Assembly: GCF_019929345.1 (NCBI RefSeq) | Contig: NZ_JAHZPJ010000001.1 | Span: 1-64,000 of the forward strand | Length of the DNA stretch: 64,000 nt | From: Streptococcus oralis | GTDB lineage: Bacteria; Bacillota; Bacilli; Lactobacillales; Streptococcaceae | Reading direction: 5' to 3' | In this document: piece by piece, positions 45,276-55,454 of the stretch | How the letters are laid out: every line of letters begins with the position of its first letter | How positions within the stretch are numbered: position 1 is the stretch's first letter | Made by a program: the position numbers and the translations under genes | Notes under the pieces: model-generated | Database searches by the model: none | What the model saw: only the letters and a program-made list of their open reading frames with translations | Told to the model about the DNA's origin: nothing

Positions 45276-46349
45276 ATGGCCAATATTTTTGACTACTTGA
45301 ATGATGTAGCATACGATTCCTTTTATGACCTCCCCGTGAACGAGTTAGATGTTCTTGCCTTGACTGAATTAACCTACCTTACTTTTGATGATTTAGTCGC
45401 CCAAGAACCAAAGCGTCTCATAGATCTTGCACCTCAAATCCCTAGAGAAACGACGATGCTGACCAGCAAAAACCGCCTCCAGTTATTGGATCAACTCTCT
45501 CAACACAAACGGTTTAAAAATTGCAAACTATCAAACTTTATCAATGATATTGATCCTGAATTGCAAAAACAGTTTGCAGCCATGACCTATCGTATCAGCC
45601 TCGATACCTATTTGCTTGTTTTTCGCGGGACGGATGATAGTATCATCGGTTGGAAAGAAGATTTCCATATGACCTATATGAAAGAAATCCCAGCTCAAAA
45701 ACACGCCCTTCAGTATTTACAGGACTTTTTTGCTCAACATCCTAAGCAAAAAGTTATTCTGGCAGGACACTCAAAAGGGGGCAATCTAGCTGTCTATGCT
45801 GCCAGTCAACTTGATCCAAACTTACAGAAAAACATTGTCGCTGTCTATACTTTTGATGCCCCTGGGCTTCACAAGGAACTAACCGAAACACCTGGATATC
45901 AAAACATGATGGAAGGAACGAAAGTATTTATCCCACAAGGGTCTATCATCGGGATGATGCTGGAAATTCCGGATAAAAAAATCGTCGTTCGAAGCACCGC
46001 CTTAGGTGGCCTTGCCCAGCATGACACCTTTAGTTGGCAGGTCGAAGACAAACACTTTGTCCAACTAGACGAGACCAATAGTGACAGCCAGCAAGTTGAT
46101 ACTACCTTCAAGGAATGGGTTGAGACGGTCCCTGACGAAGAACTGCAGCTCTACTTCGACCTCTTTTTTGGAATCATTCTCGATGCGGGCATCTCCTCTA
46201 TCAACGATCTTTCTTCCTTCAATGTCATTGAACACATTCATCAACTCTTTGTACAAGCTCAATCCCTCACTCCCGAAGAAAGAGAAACCATGGGGCGCTT
46301 AACCCAACTCTTGATTGACACCCGCTACCAAGCTTGGAAAAATCGTTAA
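45276..46349 (+). CDS. Mbeg1-like alpha/beta hydrolase (DUF2974)
   Basis: The 357-aa protein has the lipase nucleophile elbow GHSKGGNLAVYAA (Ser in GHSKG). Other catalytic residues are plausible in FDAPGL and in the QHDTFSWQ segment. This matches the DUF2974/Mbeg1-like family of streptococcal lipase-like hydrolases. The N-terminus has no signal peptide. The substrate is unknown. The upstream gap is 111 nt, and a terminator follows. Confidence 0.8.
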   Translation: MANIFDYLNDVAYDSFYDLPVNELDVLALTELTYLTFDDLVAQEPKRLIDLAPQIPRETTMLTSKNRLQLLDQLSQHKRFKNCKLSNFINDIDPELQKQFAAMTYRISLDTYLLVFRGTDDSIIGWKEDFHMTYMKEIPAQKHALQYLQDFFAQHPKQKVILAGHSKGGNLAVYAASQLDPNLQKNIVAVYTFDAPGLHKELTETPGYQNMMEGTKVFIPQGSIIGMMLEIPDKKIVVRSTALGGLAQHDTFSWQVEDKHFVQLDETNSDSQQVDTTFKEWVETVPDEELQLYFDLFFGIILDAGISSINDLSSFNVIEHIHQLFVQAQSLTPEERETMGRLTQLLIDTRYQAWKNR

Positions 46350-46411
46350 TAGAAAGAGAAGTTAGATATAAACTCAAGTTGTAGAGAAAATCCAGTAAAT
46401 CCCTCTATAAT

Positions 46412-46457
46412 AAAACGCATAGTATCAAGTTTTTTAATACCTGATATTATGCGTTTT
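46412..46457 (+). terminator. Rho-independent terminator after the hydrolase gene
   Basis: AAAACGCATA (46412-46421) pairs with TATGCGTTTT (46448-46457), with additional pairing inside, followed by TT. It may work in both directions, for the convergent GNAT gene. Confidence 0.7.
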
Positions 46458-46494
46458 TTGATTTTAAAGCTGTTTTCCGCATCTTCTTTGTCTG

Positions 46495-46950
46495 CTACCT
46501 CCCCTTTTTCATGATGTATTTTCGTATAGGTACTTCAACCATTTGAACGATTTCAAATCCTTCTTTTTGGTAAAGCTTGTAAGCTGTTTGATTTGCCTCG
46601 TAGACATTTAGAGAAATAGTGTCTATGTCTTCATTTTCAAAGGCCAAACTAACAAATTCCCTTAAAGCCTGGCTACCTAAGCCTTGCCCCTGCTTCTGAG
46701 GGTTGATAAAAAATCTCCCGATATGAAGATTCCTGTCTTCTAGCCTGATTTTCTGGATAAGCCCCACAAACTCTTGTTCATCAAAGATTGAAAAGATTCC
46801 TTCCAAATCTTGCAAGATTTGAATTGTTAAGGGAAAAGGAATCATTGTTCCCATCCATTGTTCTTGAAAGGATTTGCCAAGGGAGTTGGACCATTGGCAT
46901 ACGAGCTGAGCATTTTCTGTGCTCACATTTTCTTCAAAACGAATTGTCAT
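46495..46950 (-). CDS. GNAT N-acetyltransferase
   Basis: The 151-aa protein has GRFFINPQKQGQGLGSQAL, the acetyl-CoA loop, and then ANQTAYKLYQKEGF, both typical of GNAT enzymes. The substrate is unknown. It is convergent with the hydrolase gene and divergent from cclA. Confidence 0.82.
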   Translation of the reverse strand: MTIRFEENVSTENAQLVCQWSNSLGKSFQEQWMGTMIPFPLTIQILQDLEGIFSIFDEQEFVGLIQKIRLEDRNLHIGRFFINPQKQGQGLGSQALREFVSLAFENEDIDTISLNVYEANQTAYKLYQKEGFEIVQMVEVPIRKYIMKKGR

Positions 46951-47020
46951 CTATTTCCTCACCATCTTATCTATGTTTCTCCATTATACCACTTCTCCTA
47001 TTTTTTACGAATAGATAAGT

Positions 47021-47683
47021 ATGATTGATCTTTATTTTTTTCTTGTCGGGAGCATTCTCGCTTCTTTCTTGGGTTTGGTCATTGACCGTTTTCCTGAGCA
47101 ATCCATTATTCGACCAGCTAGTCACTGCGATTCCTGTCAGACTCGCTTGCGTCCCTTAGATTTGATTCCGATTATCTCTCAAGTAATTGGTCGCTTTCGC
47201 TGTCGCTACTGCAAGGCTCGCTATCCATTCTGGTATGCCCTCTTTGAATTGGGCTTGGGGTTACTCTTTCTGACTTGGTCATGGGGTTTGATTTCCTTTG
47301 GTCAAGTCATCCTAATCACTGCTGGCTTGACCTTGGGCATCTACGACTTTCGCCATCAGGAATATCCCTTACTGGTCTGGCTGACATTTCACCTAATCCT
47401 CATGGCCTGCACTGGTTGGAATCTGGTTATGGTCTTCTTTCTTGCCCTCGGAATCATGGCTCATTTTATCGATATCCGCATGGGCGCAGGGGATTTTCTC
47501 TTTCTGGCTTCTTGTGCTCTCGTCTTTAGTGTAACCGAATTACTGATCTTGATTCAGTTTGCTTCTGCGACAGGGATTTTAGCCTTTCTTTCGCAAAAGA
47601 AAAAGGAAAGACTGCCTTTTGTGCCTTTCCTCTTACTTGCTGCGACTATAATAATTTTCTATCAGTTCTTATTAGTTTGTTGA
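47021..47683 (+). CDS. cclA: Type IV prepilin leader peptidase
   Basis: The 220-aa integral membrane aspartic protease processes and methylates ComG prepilins for the competence pilus. The N-terminal segment has the CDSC...CRYC cysteine pairs of the cytoplasmic zinc loop. The conserved aspartates fall in TLGIYDFRHQEYP and DIRMGAGDF, the latter carrying the GxGD motif. Several membrane helices follow. The last 50 nt of the gene are duplicated 1.5 kb downstream. Confidence 0.9.
   Translation: MIDLYFFLVGSILASFLGLVIDRFPEQSIIRPASHCDSCQTRLRPLDLIPIISQVIGRFRCRYCKARYPFWYALFELGLGLLFLTWSWGLISFGQVILITAGLTLGIYDFRHQEYPLLVWLTFHLILMACTGWNLVMVFFLALGIMAHFIDIRMGAGDFLFLASCALVFSVTELLILIQFASATGILAFLSQKKKERLPFVPFLLLAATIIIFYQFLLVC
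47594..47643 (+). repeat. Direct repeat, copy 1 (end of cclA)
   Basis: A 50-nt stretch encoding part of KKKERLPFVPFLLLA is repeated at 49137-49186 with a single mismatch. The two copies flank the GyrI-like and WYL genes. Confidence 0.85.
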
Positions 47684-48127
47684 ATTGGGAACCCAAAGCT
47701 CAACTTCTGCATCCATGGGATTACCGTTTAAAAGTATTTCTAAGATAATTCCATCATTGTAAAGCGAGCTATATTCTCCCTCAAAAAAGTTATCCTCCAA
47801 TTTATCAAACAAGAGTCTTGATTTATCACCACTGGCTGAGCTTACTAAATAATCTTTCTCTGGGACAAGAATGCTTTCGTAACCTGCCACAGCATTATTT
47901 GCCGCAACTCCTGCGTAGTATTGTATACCATCTTTATGAGGAACTATCAAAGCATAGCCTCTTTTATCTATGGAATGGGGCATCAATTTTCCTAGCATTC
48001 CTTCTTTAAATAACTGAGTATAGAATGCCGTTTTCTCTTTAGAATAGTGATGTTCATGAACTGTAGTTCCTTCTATCAAAATACTCTTGCCAACTAAGGT
48101 AAACGATGGTTTAGTTTGATGTTTCAT
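47672..48127 (-). CDS. GyrI-like effector-binding-domain protein
   Basis: The 151-aa protein fits the GyrI-like/AraC effector-binding fold: an early strand FTLVGKSILIEG, an IQYYAGVAANN segment and a conserved late region with EILLNGNPMDAEVELWVP. There is no DNA-binding domain. I chose the ATG at 48127 with AAGGAG upstream. It is divergent from the WYL regulator and may bind the effector or be regulated by it. The last 12 nt overlap cclA on the opposite strand. Confidence 0.65.
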   Translation of the reverse strand: MKHQTKPSFTLVGKSILIEGTTVHEHHYSKEKTAFYTQLFKEGMLGKLMPHSIDKRGYALIVPHKDGIQYYAGVAANNAVAGYESILVPEKDYLVSSASGDKSRLLFDKLEDNFFEGEYSSLYNDGIILEILLNGNPMDAEVELWVPNSTN

Positions 48128-48168
48128 TATATGAACTCCTTTCTTTATGGTATAATCATAACAAAAAT

Positions 48169-48192
48169 AATATGACAACTATATGTCATATT
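48169..48192. promoter_or_regulatory. Palindromic operator between divergent genes
   Basis: The 24-bp palindrome AATATGACA-6-TGTCATATT lies between the two divergent genes and overlaps the TTGTCA -35 of the minus-strand promoter. It is a good candidate for the WYL-regulator site. Confidence 0.6.
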
Positions 48193-48205
48193 TAAGGAGA
48201 AAATT

Positions 48206-49105
48206 ATGAAAATCGACCGTCAAATGGGAATCATTTCTCATTTAGTAAATCAACGAAAAACAACAGCTAAAGAACTATCAGAACTTTTTAAAGTCAGCAC
48301 ACGAACTATTATGAGAGATATTGATGATTTATCTCTTGCAGGCATTCCTCTCTATGTAATGAAAGGAAAAAATGGAGGCATTTTTCTTATGGAAGACTTC
48401 CAAACTGACAAACCTCCCCTGACCCAATCCGAACGGCTTTCGATCGAATCTGGTTTAAAAAGTCGCTATCAAGTATTGGAAGATGCCTCTACTTTCAATG
48501 CTATATTGAAATTAAATGCTACTAATGCATACTCTGATTTCGAAATTGATTTGTCTCTATCTCATGGGAACTTGGAAATACGAACTTTGATTTTTAAGTT
48601 ATTGGAAGCTATCAGAGGCAGAGTAAAAATAAAATTTTCCTATATTAATTCACAAGGACTAGTGAGTCAAAAAAATTGTGAGCCTTACCGTATTGTCTAT
48701 AAGGACCGGAGTTGGTATATGGATGCCTACGATACTGATAAAGCGCGTTTTTCTGTTTTTAAAGTTGCTAGAATTAGTGAACTTACTCTCTCCGATACTT
48801 TTTCAAAAAGACATTTTACACCACTTCCCTATGATGGTGGTGCTTGGATGAATGAAAACAAAGTACCTGTCATCCTGCATGTCCAGAAAATTGTTCTTGA
48901 TCGATTTGTGGAACTCTTAGGCTATAATGCCATAAAACCTATTAATAGCGATATTTACGAGATTACTTATCCGTTAAACGACAATGATTGGGGATACAAT
49001 ACCTTGCTTGCTTTTGGAAAATACATCACTGTTATATCTCCTAAGCATTTCTTGAAACATTTCACCAGCTATATAGATACCATTCATAAGCAATACCCAA
49101 ACTAA
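48206..49105 (+). CDS. YafY-family HTH/WYL transcriptional regulator
   Basis: The 299-aa protein has an N-terminal DeoR-like helix-turn-helix (QMGIISHLVNQRKTTAKELS, then VSTRTIMRDIDDLSLAGIP). A WYL domain follows, with the FSYINSQG and WYMDAYD segments (about 147-175). WYL regulators bind ligands, often nucleotides or nucleic acids. It is divergent from the GyrI-like gene. The pair forms the insert between the two copies of the cclA 3' end. Confidence 0.85.
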   Translation: MKIDRQMGIISHLVNQRKTTAKELSELFKVSTRTIMRDIDDLSLAGIPLYVMKGKNGGIFLMEDFQTDKPPLTQSERLSIESGLKSRYQVLEDASTFNAILKLNATNAYSDFEIDLSLSHGNLEIRTLIFKLLEAIRGRVKIKFSYINSQGLVSQKNCEPYRIVYKDRSWYMDAYDTDKARFSVFKVARISELTLSDTFSKRHFTPLPYDGGAWMNENKVPVILHVQKIVLDRFVELLGYNAIKPINSDIYEITYPLNDNDWGYNTLLAFGKYITVISPKHFLKHFTSYIDTIHKQYPN

Positions 49106-49136
49106 TATTCAACTGTCATTCATGAACTTATACCCT

Positions 49137-49186
49137 CAAAAGAAAAAGGAAAGACTTCCTTTTGTGCCTTTCCTCTTACTTGCTGC
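49137..49186 (+). repeat. Direct repeat, copy 2 (partial cclA end)
   Basis: This is a 49/50 match to the cclA 3' end at 47594-47643. It is non-coding here, lying between the WYL gene and trpA. It shows that the two genes between were inserted into, or duplicated with, the cclA-trpA junction. Confidence 0.85.
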
Positions 49187-49194
49187 TTGCATGA

Positions 49195-49971
49195 TTATTT
49201 TTGGTAAGCTACTGCTTGTTTGATAAAGTCCTGAATTGGCTCTCCTTGGTGGAGAGCTTTTACAATTTTCGAACCGACGATAACGCCATCGGACACCGCA
49301 TTGAATCGTTCCACATCGGCTTGACTAGACACGCCAAATCCTGTTAAGACTGGGATATCCGCCATTTGATGCAATTGTGCCAAGTGCTTGTCCAAGTCTG
49401 CACGGTAATTTCCTGACTTCCCTGTCACCCCATTGATGGCAACAGCATAGACAAAGCCTTCTGCTCCCTTGATCAACTCTTTTTGACGCTCGAGTCCTGT
49501 TGTCAAGCTAACTAGGGAAATCAAGGCAATGTCTGTATCTGCCAAAAAAGGCTCCACAAAGTTGGCATGCTCGTGAGGCAGGTCTGGGATAATCAAACCC
49601 TTAACCGCTGTATCTGCCAAATCTTTGACAAATTTTTCCACACCGTACTGAAAGAGGGGATTGAAGTAGGTCATAATGACCAGTGGAACCTCTGTTTGAA
49701 TGGTTTTCAAGATTTCAACCAAAGCTTGGGTAGAAGTCCCATGAGCTAGACTGCGCAAGCCTGCTTCTTCGATCACAGGTCCATCTGCAACAGGGTCTGA
49801 AAAGGGAATGCCCACTTCGATTGCAGAAACACCCAAATCTTCTAAAAAGTGGATTGTTTCACCAAGACCATCCAGACCTTTCTCATGGTCTCCAGCCATG
49901 ATATAAGGAACGAAAATTCCTTTTCCTGCTGCTTTGATAGCGTTCAATCTTTCTGTTAGAGTCTTAGGCAT
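49195..49971 (-). CDS. trpA: Tryptophan synthase alpha subunit
   Basis: The 258-aa TIM-barrel subunit splits indole-3-glycerol phosphate to indole. The catalytic Glu is in [17 protein letters not shown] and the Asp in [12 protein letters not shown] chose the ATG at 49971, which overlaps the trpB stop by 8 nt and has AGGGAG upstream. It is the last gene of the trp operon. Confidence 0.95.
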   Translation of the reverse strand: MPKTLTERLNAIKAAGKGIFVPYIMAGDHEKGLDGLGETIHFLEDLGVSAIEVGIPFSDPVADGPVIEEAGLRSLAHGTSTQALVEILKTIQTEVPLVIMTYFNPLFQYGVEKFVKDLADTAVKGLIIPDLPHEHANFVEPFLADTDIALISLVSLTTGLERQKELIKGAEGFVYAVAINGVTGKSGNYRADLDKHLAQLHQMADIPVLTGFGVSSQADVERFNAVSDGVIVGSKIVKALHQGEPIQDFIKQAVAYQK

Positions 49972-51187
49972 GAGCTTCTCCCTTCTTTGCTGCATCTGCT
50001 TCCAAGCGGTCTTTGACTTGAACTACATCCTTGTCCCCACGACCGGATAGGCAGACAATCATCGACTTGTCTGGACCGAGTTCTTTGGCCAATTTCACTG
50101 CGAAGGCAATGGCGTGGCTTGATTCCAAGGCTGGAATAATCCCTTCCACACGAGACAAGAGTTGGAATCCTTCCAAGGCTTCTTCGTCTGTCACAGGGAC
50201 ATAGCTAGCACGCTTGATATCGTGGTAGTGAGAATGTTCTGGACCGATACCAGGATAGTCCAAACCTGCTGAGATAGAGAAGGCTTCAAGAATTTGACCA
50301 TGGGCATCTTGGAGCACATCCATGAGGGAACCGTGAAGGACACCTGGACGACCCTTGGTCAAGGTAGCTGCGTGGTGCTCTGTATCCACACCAAGCCCTG
50401 CTGCTTCAGCTCCATACATTGCTACAGACTCATCTTCCACAAATGGATGGAAGAGACCGATGGCATTAGAACCACCGCCAACACAGGCTACTAAGGCATC
50501 TGGCAGATCTTGACCTGTCAAATCGCGGTACTGTTGTTTAGCTTCTCGACCGATCACACTTTGGAAGTCACGAACGATTTCTGGGAAAGGATGAGGTCCC
50601 AAGGCAGAACCAAGGATATAGTGGGTATCATCGATATTAGCCACCCATGAACGAAGGGCTGCATTGACCGCGTCCTTGAGCACGCGCGAACCATCTGTTA
50701 CTGCCTCAACCTTGGCTCCCAAAAGCTCCATACGGAAGACATTAAGGGCTTGGCGTTTGACATCTTCCTCACCCATATAGATGGTACATTCCATGTTAAA
50801 GAGGGCTGCAGCTGTTGCAGTTGCTACACCGTGCTGACCAGCGCCTGTTTCAGCGATAATTTTCTTTTTGCCCATACGTTTAGCAAGGAGAACTTGTCCC
50901 AAGGCATTGTTAATCTTGTGAGCCCCTGTATGGTTAAGGTCTTCCCGTTTGAGATAAATCTTGGCTCCACCGATATGCTGGGTCAGGTTTTTTGCGCAGT
51001 AAAGGGGAGTTTCACGTCCTACATACTGGCGCAAAAGTTGATTTAATTCCTCTTGGAAACTTGGGTCTGCCTGACTTTCACGGTAGGCCTTCTCCAACTC
51101 CAAAACTGCTGTCATTAATGTTTCTGGGACAAAACGTCCGCCGAATTTTCCGTAAAATCCATCTTTATTTGGTTCTTGATATGCCAT
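49964..51187 (-). CDS. trpB: Tryptophan synthase beta subunit (operon copy)
   Basis: The 407-aa PLP enzyme joins indole and serine. The PLP lysine is in [14 protein letters not shown] and the catalytic Glu in [13 protein letters not shown]. The glycine-rich phosphate site is [12 protein letters not shown]. It is adjacent to trpA, so this is the tunnel-forming partner. The segment [14 protein letters not shown] differs from the usual GMKTY form retained by the solo paralogue at 56056. The start overlaps the trpF stop by 23 nt. Confidence 0.95.
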   Translation of the reverse strand: MAYQEPNKDGFYGKFGGRFVPETLMTAVLELEKAYRESQADPSFQEELNQLLRQYVGRETPLYCAKNLTQHIGGAKIYLKREDLNHTGAHKINNALGQVLLAKRMGKKKIIAETGAGQHGVATATAAALFNMECTIYMGEEDVKRQALNVFRMELLGAKVEAVTDGSRVLKDAVNAALRSWVANIDDTHYILGSALGPHPFPEIVRDFQSVIGREAKQQYRDLTGQDLPDALVACVGGGSNAIGLFHPFVEDESVAMYGAEAAGLGVDTEHHAATLTKGRPGVLHGSLMDVLQDAHGQILEAFSISAGLDYPGIGPEHSHYHDIKRASYVPVTDEEALEGFQLLSRVEGIIPALESSHAIAFAVKLAKELGPDKSMIVCLSGRGDKDVVQVKDRLEADAAKKGEAHA

Positions 51188-51764
51188 TCTTTGCCCTCTC
51201 TATAAATCTTCTAATCTTTTCCTGATTTTTTTGTCCATCCGTCTCCACTCCGCTTGATACATCTACTGCATAGGGAGTAAAGTGTTGAATTGCTTTTTCT
51301 ACATTATCTTCATTGAGCCCACCTGCGATAAAGAAGGACTGAGCTAGTTCTGCCGTATCCAGTTGGCCCCAGTCAAAGGTCTGACCACTCCCAGCCACAG
51401 GGGCATCAAAGAGTAGATAGTCTGCCCGAGAATTAGGCACATGCCCATTTCCATCCACCTGCACAGCCTGAATGCTGGCACAAGGTAAATCCTCAAACAA
51501 CTCATCTGCTACCTGACCATGAACTTGAACCAAGTCCAAGCCAACTTTTTCAATCGCTTCTAGCAGTTGAGCCCGACTTGACGAAACAAATACGCCAACC
51601 TTTTTTACATCGGAAGGAATGAGCTTTGCTAGCTCAGCAGCCCCTTCCAAGGTCACCTGTCTTTTACTAGGCGCAAAGACAAAACCAATGTAGTCTGCCC
51701 CTGCTGATACGGCTGTCTCCACCGCTTCTTTGGTCGATAATCCACAAATCTTAACCTTTGTCAA
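51165..51764 (-). CDS. trpF: Phosphoribosylanthranilate isomerase
   Basis: The 199-aa TIM-barrel isomerase converts phosphoribosylanthranilate to CdRP. The catalytic Cys lies in [12 protein letters not shown] and the Asp in [17 protein letters not shown]. Coupled to trpC (14-nt overlap) and trpB. Confidence 0.95.
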   Translation of the reverse strand: MTKVKICGLSTKEAVETAVSAGADYIGFVFAPSKRQVTLEGAAELAKLIPSDVKKVGVFVSSSRAQLLEAIEKVGLDLVQVHGQVADELFEDLPCASIQAVQVDGNGHVPNSRADYLLFDAPVAGSGQTFDWGQLDTAELAQSFFIAGGLNEDNVEKAIQHFTPYAVDVSSGVETDGQKNQEKIRRFIERAKNGISRTK

Positions 51765-52518
51765 TCTGCAACTCCTTGATTCTCTGGGCTACATCTTCTG
51801 CCTGCATCAGAGCTGTTCCCACCAAAATTCCGTTAAAGTATGGTGCTACTCGTTCTGCATCCTGTCCTGTGAAAATAGCAGATTCAGAAATGTAATAACG
51901 ACCTTCCTCAAAGTGCTGGGCCAAGTCTACACTGGTTTGTAAGTCGACCTCAAAGGTCGTCAAGTTGCGGTTATTAACCCCAATAATCTCCGCACCAAGT
52001 CTGTGGGCCACTTCTAGTTCAGCTAGATTGTGAGTCTCCACCAAGACTTCCAGACCAAGCTCTATCGCATAGTCATACAGTTCCTTGAGGTGCTCTTCTG
52101 ACAAGGCCGCGACGATGAGCAAGATGACTGTCGCACCTGCATTGCGAGCACGGATGATTTGCTTTTCATCGATAATAAAGTCCTTGTTGAGCGTCGGAAT
52201 CTCTACCTGACTGGAAATCTCCCGCAGATAATCCAAATGCCCTTTAAAGAAAACTTCATCTGTCAAAACCGATATCATCACTGCTCCATTTGCTTCATAA
52301 GTCTGGGCCTGTTGCACAATATCCACATCGAGATTGATATCTCCCAGACTAGGGCTAGCCTTCTTGACTTCAGCGATGACCTGCAAACGGTCATGGTGAT
52401 TCTTCAAAAATTCTGCCAAGCGATAAGTCTGGCGCAAGGGCTGGATTTCCTCCAACTCCATTTGCTCGACCTCACGCGCCTTCTGCTCTAAGATTCGTGC
52501 TAAAAATTCCTGACTCAT
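51751..52518 (-). CDS. trpC: Indole-3-glycerol phosphate synthase
   Basis: The 255-aa TIM-barrel enzyme closes the indole ring. The motifs are [13 protein letters not shown] (substrate lysine), [12 protein letters not shown] and [13 protein letters not shown]. The start overlaps the trpD stop by 4 nt. Confidence 0.95.
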   Translation of the reverse strand: MSQEFLARILEQKAREVEQMELEEIQPLRQTYRLAEFLKNHHDRLQVIAEVKKASPSLGDINLDVDIVQQAQTYEANGAVMISVLTDEVFFKGHLDYLREISSQVEIPTLNKDFIIDEKQIIRARNAGATVILLIVAALSEEHLKELYDYAIELGLEVLVETHNLAELEVAHRLGAEIIGVNNRNLTTFEVDLQTSVDLAQHFEEGRYYISESAIFTGQDAERVAPYFNGILVGTALMQAEDVAQRIKELQIDKG

Positions 52519-53519
52519 TTTTGGTACTCCTGTAACAGTCTGAGTTTTTCAAGTGCCTTGCCACTAGCAATCACTTGACGAGCCAAGGCAACTCCTTCCT
52601 TGATGCTATCAACCTTACCATTGGCATAGAAACCAAGACCAGCATTCAAGACTGTAGTTTCCAAGAATGGACTTGGTTCATTTTTCAGAACACTAAGCAA
52701 AATTTCTGCATTTTCCTGAGCATTGCCTCCACGAATATCTTCGATAGCGTAGCGTTCCATACCCAAATCCTCTGGAGTAAAGCTTGACAAGGTGATTTCG
52801 CCATTTTCAAGAAGAGCAATGTTGGTTGTTCCATTTAGACCAGCTTCATCCAGTCCTTCTGGCCCAGCAACCACGATGGCACGTTTACGACCCATATTTT
52901 TCAAAACCTGAGCTGTACTTTCTAGAAGTTCTGGACGACTAATTCCAAGAAGCTGTGTTTCCAAGGCCATTGGGTGAATCAGTGGACCAGTCAAGTTCAT
53001 GATTGTTGGAATTCCCAACTCCAAACGAGCTGGCATGATGTATTTCATAGCTGGGTGCATATTTTTGGCAAATAGAAAGACGATGCCAGTTTTATCAAAG
53101 ACCTTACCTAATTCAGCTGGTTTGAGGTCAAGATTGATGCCCAATGCTTGAAGGACATCTGCCGAACCTGATTTAGAAGAAATCGAACGGTTACCGTGCT
53201 TGGCCATATGAATGCCGCCACCAGCCAAGACAAAGGCTGCAGTTGTGGAAATGTTAAAGCTGAAAGACTTGTCCCCACCTGTACCACAGTTGTCCATGGC
53301 GTCATGAATTTCAGTTGGAATGTGTTGGGCATGGCCTCTCATGACTTGTGCAATAGCTGTGCGTTCTTCAGGTGTTTCCCCCTTCATCTTAAGAGCTAAA
53401 AGGAGAGAAGCAATCTGAGCTTCGGTTACACGCCCAGTTACGATGCGCTCGATGACATCCGTCATTTCCACACCTGATAAATTTTCAAATTTTGCTAATT
53501 TTTCAATAATCTCTTTCAT
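52515..53519 (-). CDS. trpD: Anthranilate phosphoribosyltransferase
   Basis: The 334-aa enzyme transfers ribose phosphate to anthranilate. The PRPP-binding [17 protein letters not shown] and the [17 protein letters not shown] segments are typical. It is not fused to trpG, which lies 10 nt upstream. Confidence 0.95.
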   Translation of the reverse strand: MKEIIEKLAKFENLSGVEMTDVIERIVTGRVTEAQIASLLLALKMKGETPEERTAIAQVMRGHAQHIPTEIHDAMDNCGTGGDKSFSFNISTTAAFVLAGGGIHMAKHGNRSISSKSGSADVLQALGINLDLKPAELGKVFDKTGIVFLFAKNMHPAMKYIMPARLELGIPTIMNLTGPLIHPMALETQLLGISRPELLESTAQVLKNMGRKRAIVVAGPEGLDEAGLNGTTNIALLENGEITLSSFTPEDLGMERYAIEDIRGGNAQENAEILLSVLKNEPSPFLETTVLNAGLGFYANGKVDSIKEGVALARQVIASGKALEKLRLLQEYQK

Positions 53520-53529
53520 CCTAGTTTCC

Positions 53530-54096
53530 TCACTTTACAACCTTCTCGATAAAATTCCGAATAGAAGACAAGCCATCTGGCGTTCCGATACTTTCTGGAT
53601 GGTACTGGAAGCCATAAATCGGCAGGCTTTTGTGTTGAATTCCCATAATAGCTTGGTCATCAGTCGAACGAGCTGTCACTTCAAAGCCTTCTGGCATTTC
53701 TTCAATCAAAATGCTGTGATAACGCATGACTGGACGACCATCCTCAATACCTCGATAGAGAACAGATGGCGCTTCAAAGCTGATATTGCTCTGTTTCCCA
53801 TGCATGACTTTTGGAGCCAAACCTAGCTTCCCACCAAAGACTTCTGCGATGGCTTGGTGTCCCAAACAAATCCCTAAAATCGGCTTCTTACCTGCAAAGT
53901 CACGAATCATGTCTTCCATCTTTCCAGCATCAACTGGCCAACCTGGACCAGGAGAAAAGACCAGACCATCTGCTTTTTCAGCCTCTTCATACAGCTTGGG
54001 ATCATCATTTCTCAAAACCTGCACCTCTGCAAAATTCCCGATGTATTGGGCCAAGTTATAGGTAAAGGAATCATAGTTGTCAATCAATAAAATCAT
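53530..54096 (-). CDS. trpG: Anthranilate synthase glutamine amidotransferase
   Basis: The 188-aa class-I amidotransferase has the nucleophile Cys in [18 protein letters not shown], and the His-Glu pair in [10 protein letters not shown]. It supplies ammonia to TrpE. It may also serve the PabB synthase at 2574-4289, since I see no dedicated pabA, though one could lie outside the window. The start overlaps the trpE stop by 4 nt. Confidence 0.93.
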   Translation of the reverse strand: MILLIDNYDSFTYNLAQYIGNFAEVQVLRNDDPKLYEEAEKADGLVFSPGPGWPVDAGKMEDMIRDFAGKKPILGICLGHQAIAEVFGGKLGLAPKVMHGKQSNISFEAPSVLYRGIEDGRPVMRYHSILIEEMPEGFEVTARSTDDQAIMGIQHKSLPIYGFQYHPESIGTPDGLSSIRNFIEKVVK

Positions 54097-55454
54097 GGTC
54101 TTAGTTCTCCAATTCTAGTCATAGATTTAGCCTTGTTAATGGTTTCTTGGTATTCGTTTTGGGCGATGGAGTCGTAGACAATGCCTGCCCCAGCCTGCAC
54201 GTAGGCTGTTTGATTTTTAAGAATCATGGTTCGAATAGCGATAGCGAAGTCCATATCACCCGTCGCAGACAAGTAGCCGATTGCTCCTGCGTATACACCA
54301 CGTTTTTCCGTTTCCAGTTCATAGATCCGTCTCATCGCCCGAATCTTTGGTGCTCCCGAAACTGTTCCAGCTGGAAGTGTAGCTTTCAAGGCATCCATGG
54401 CAGTGAGTTCGGGAAGCAATCGCCCCTTGACCACACTGGTCAAATGCATGACGTAGCGGAAGAGCTCCACTTCCATATACTTGGTAACTTGGACACTTGC
54501 CGTTTCAGAGATGTGGCCAATATCGTTACGACCCAAGTCTACTAACATTCGATGTTCTGCTGTTTCCTTCTCATCAGAAAGCAGGTCTGTCGCTAAGGCC
54601 TTGTCCTCTTCATCTGTAGCTCCTCTTGGTCGTGTACCCGCAATCGGATTGGTTGTCACGATGCCATTTTTTACAGAGACCAAACTTTCTGGACTAGCTC
54701 CGATGATTTGATAATCCCCAAAATCATAGAAATAGAGGTAATTGGATGGATTGGTCACGCGGAGATTTCTGTAGAAGTCAAATGGATTTCCAGTGACTTC
54801 GGCTGAGAAACGCTGGCTGAGCACACATTGGAACATGTCTCCGTTACGAATCAAGTCGCGAGCGGTTTCGACCATTTGCTCAAACTTCTGAGGAGCGATG
54901 TGCGGTTTGAAATCCAGCGGAGATAGATCCAAATCTTCAAATTCATTTGGAGCAGGAATGCATAATTCCTCAAGCACTTGGCTCAAAGCTTTTTCCAAGT
55001 CTTCTTGACTGCGATCGCTATAGAGAGCATCCTCAATGATATGAATTTTTTCCTTCTTATGGTCAAAGACCATGTAACTCTCATAGACAAAGAAATGCAT
55101 GTCTGGCGTCCCAATTGTATCCTCAGGGATTTGGCCGATTTCTTCATAGAGCGAAATCATATCGTAACCAACAAAACCAATGGCTCCTCCACCAAAGGGG
55201 AGGTCTGAATGGTGCTGGCTTTTATGAGTCACTTCATAAAGGTAATCTAAGGGATCCCTATCAATCACTTGACCATTTTGATAAAGGACTCCATTTTCAA
55301 ACTGAATCTCAAAAACTGGATTATAGGCTAGGATAGAAAAACGAGCGGTTTCCTTGTCTCTCGGAATACTCTCTAGGATAACCTTGCGTTGCCCTTTTAA
55401 GCGCATATAAGCCAATATTGGTGATAAGACATCTCCATGAATGATTCGTTCCAT
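54093..55454 (-). CDS. trpE: Anthranilate synthase component I
   Basis: The 453-aa chorismate-using enzyme has the Trp-feedback region near VILESIPRDKE. The catalytic blocks are NPIAGTRPRGAT, VDLGRNDIGHIS and VSGAPKIRAM. It is the first gene of trpEGDCFBA, preceded by a Trp T-box leader and an unusual 350-nt spacer. Confidence 0.95.
   Translation of the reverse strand: MERIIHGDVLSPILAYMRLKGQRKVILESIPRDKETARFSILAYNPVFEIQFENGVLYQNGQVIDRDPLDYLYEVTHKSQHHSDLPFGGGAIGFVGYDMISLYEEIGQIPEDTIGTPDMHFFVYESYMVFDHKKEKIHIIEDALYSDRSQEDLEKALSQVLEELCIPAPNEFEDLDLSPLDFKPHIAPQKFEQMVETARDLIRNGDMFQCVLSQRFSAEVTGNPFDFYRNLRVTNPSNYLYFYDFGDYQIIGASPESLVSVKNGIVTTNPIAGTRPRGATDEEDKALATDLLSDEKETAEHRMLVDLGRNDIGHISETASVQVTKYMEVELFRYVMHLTSVVKGRLLPELTAMDALKATLPAGTVSGAPKIRAMRRIYELETEKRGVYAGAIGYLSATGDMDFAIAIRTMILKNQTAYVQAGAGIVYDSIAQNEYQETINKAKSMTRIGELRP

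Noticed and set aside
46065..46302. Antisense and alternate-frame short reading frames inside the hydrolase gene
   Set aside because: They lack start signals and overlap a gene with a clear lipase motif.
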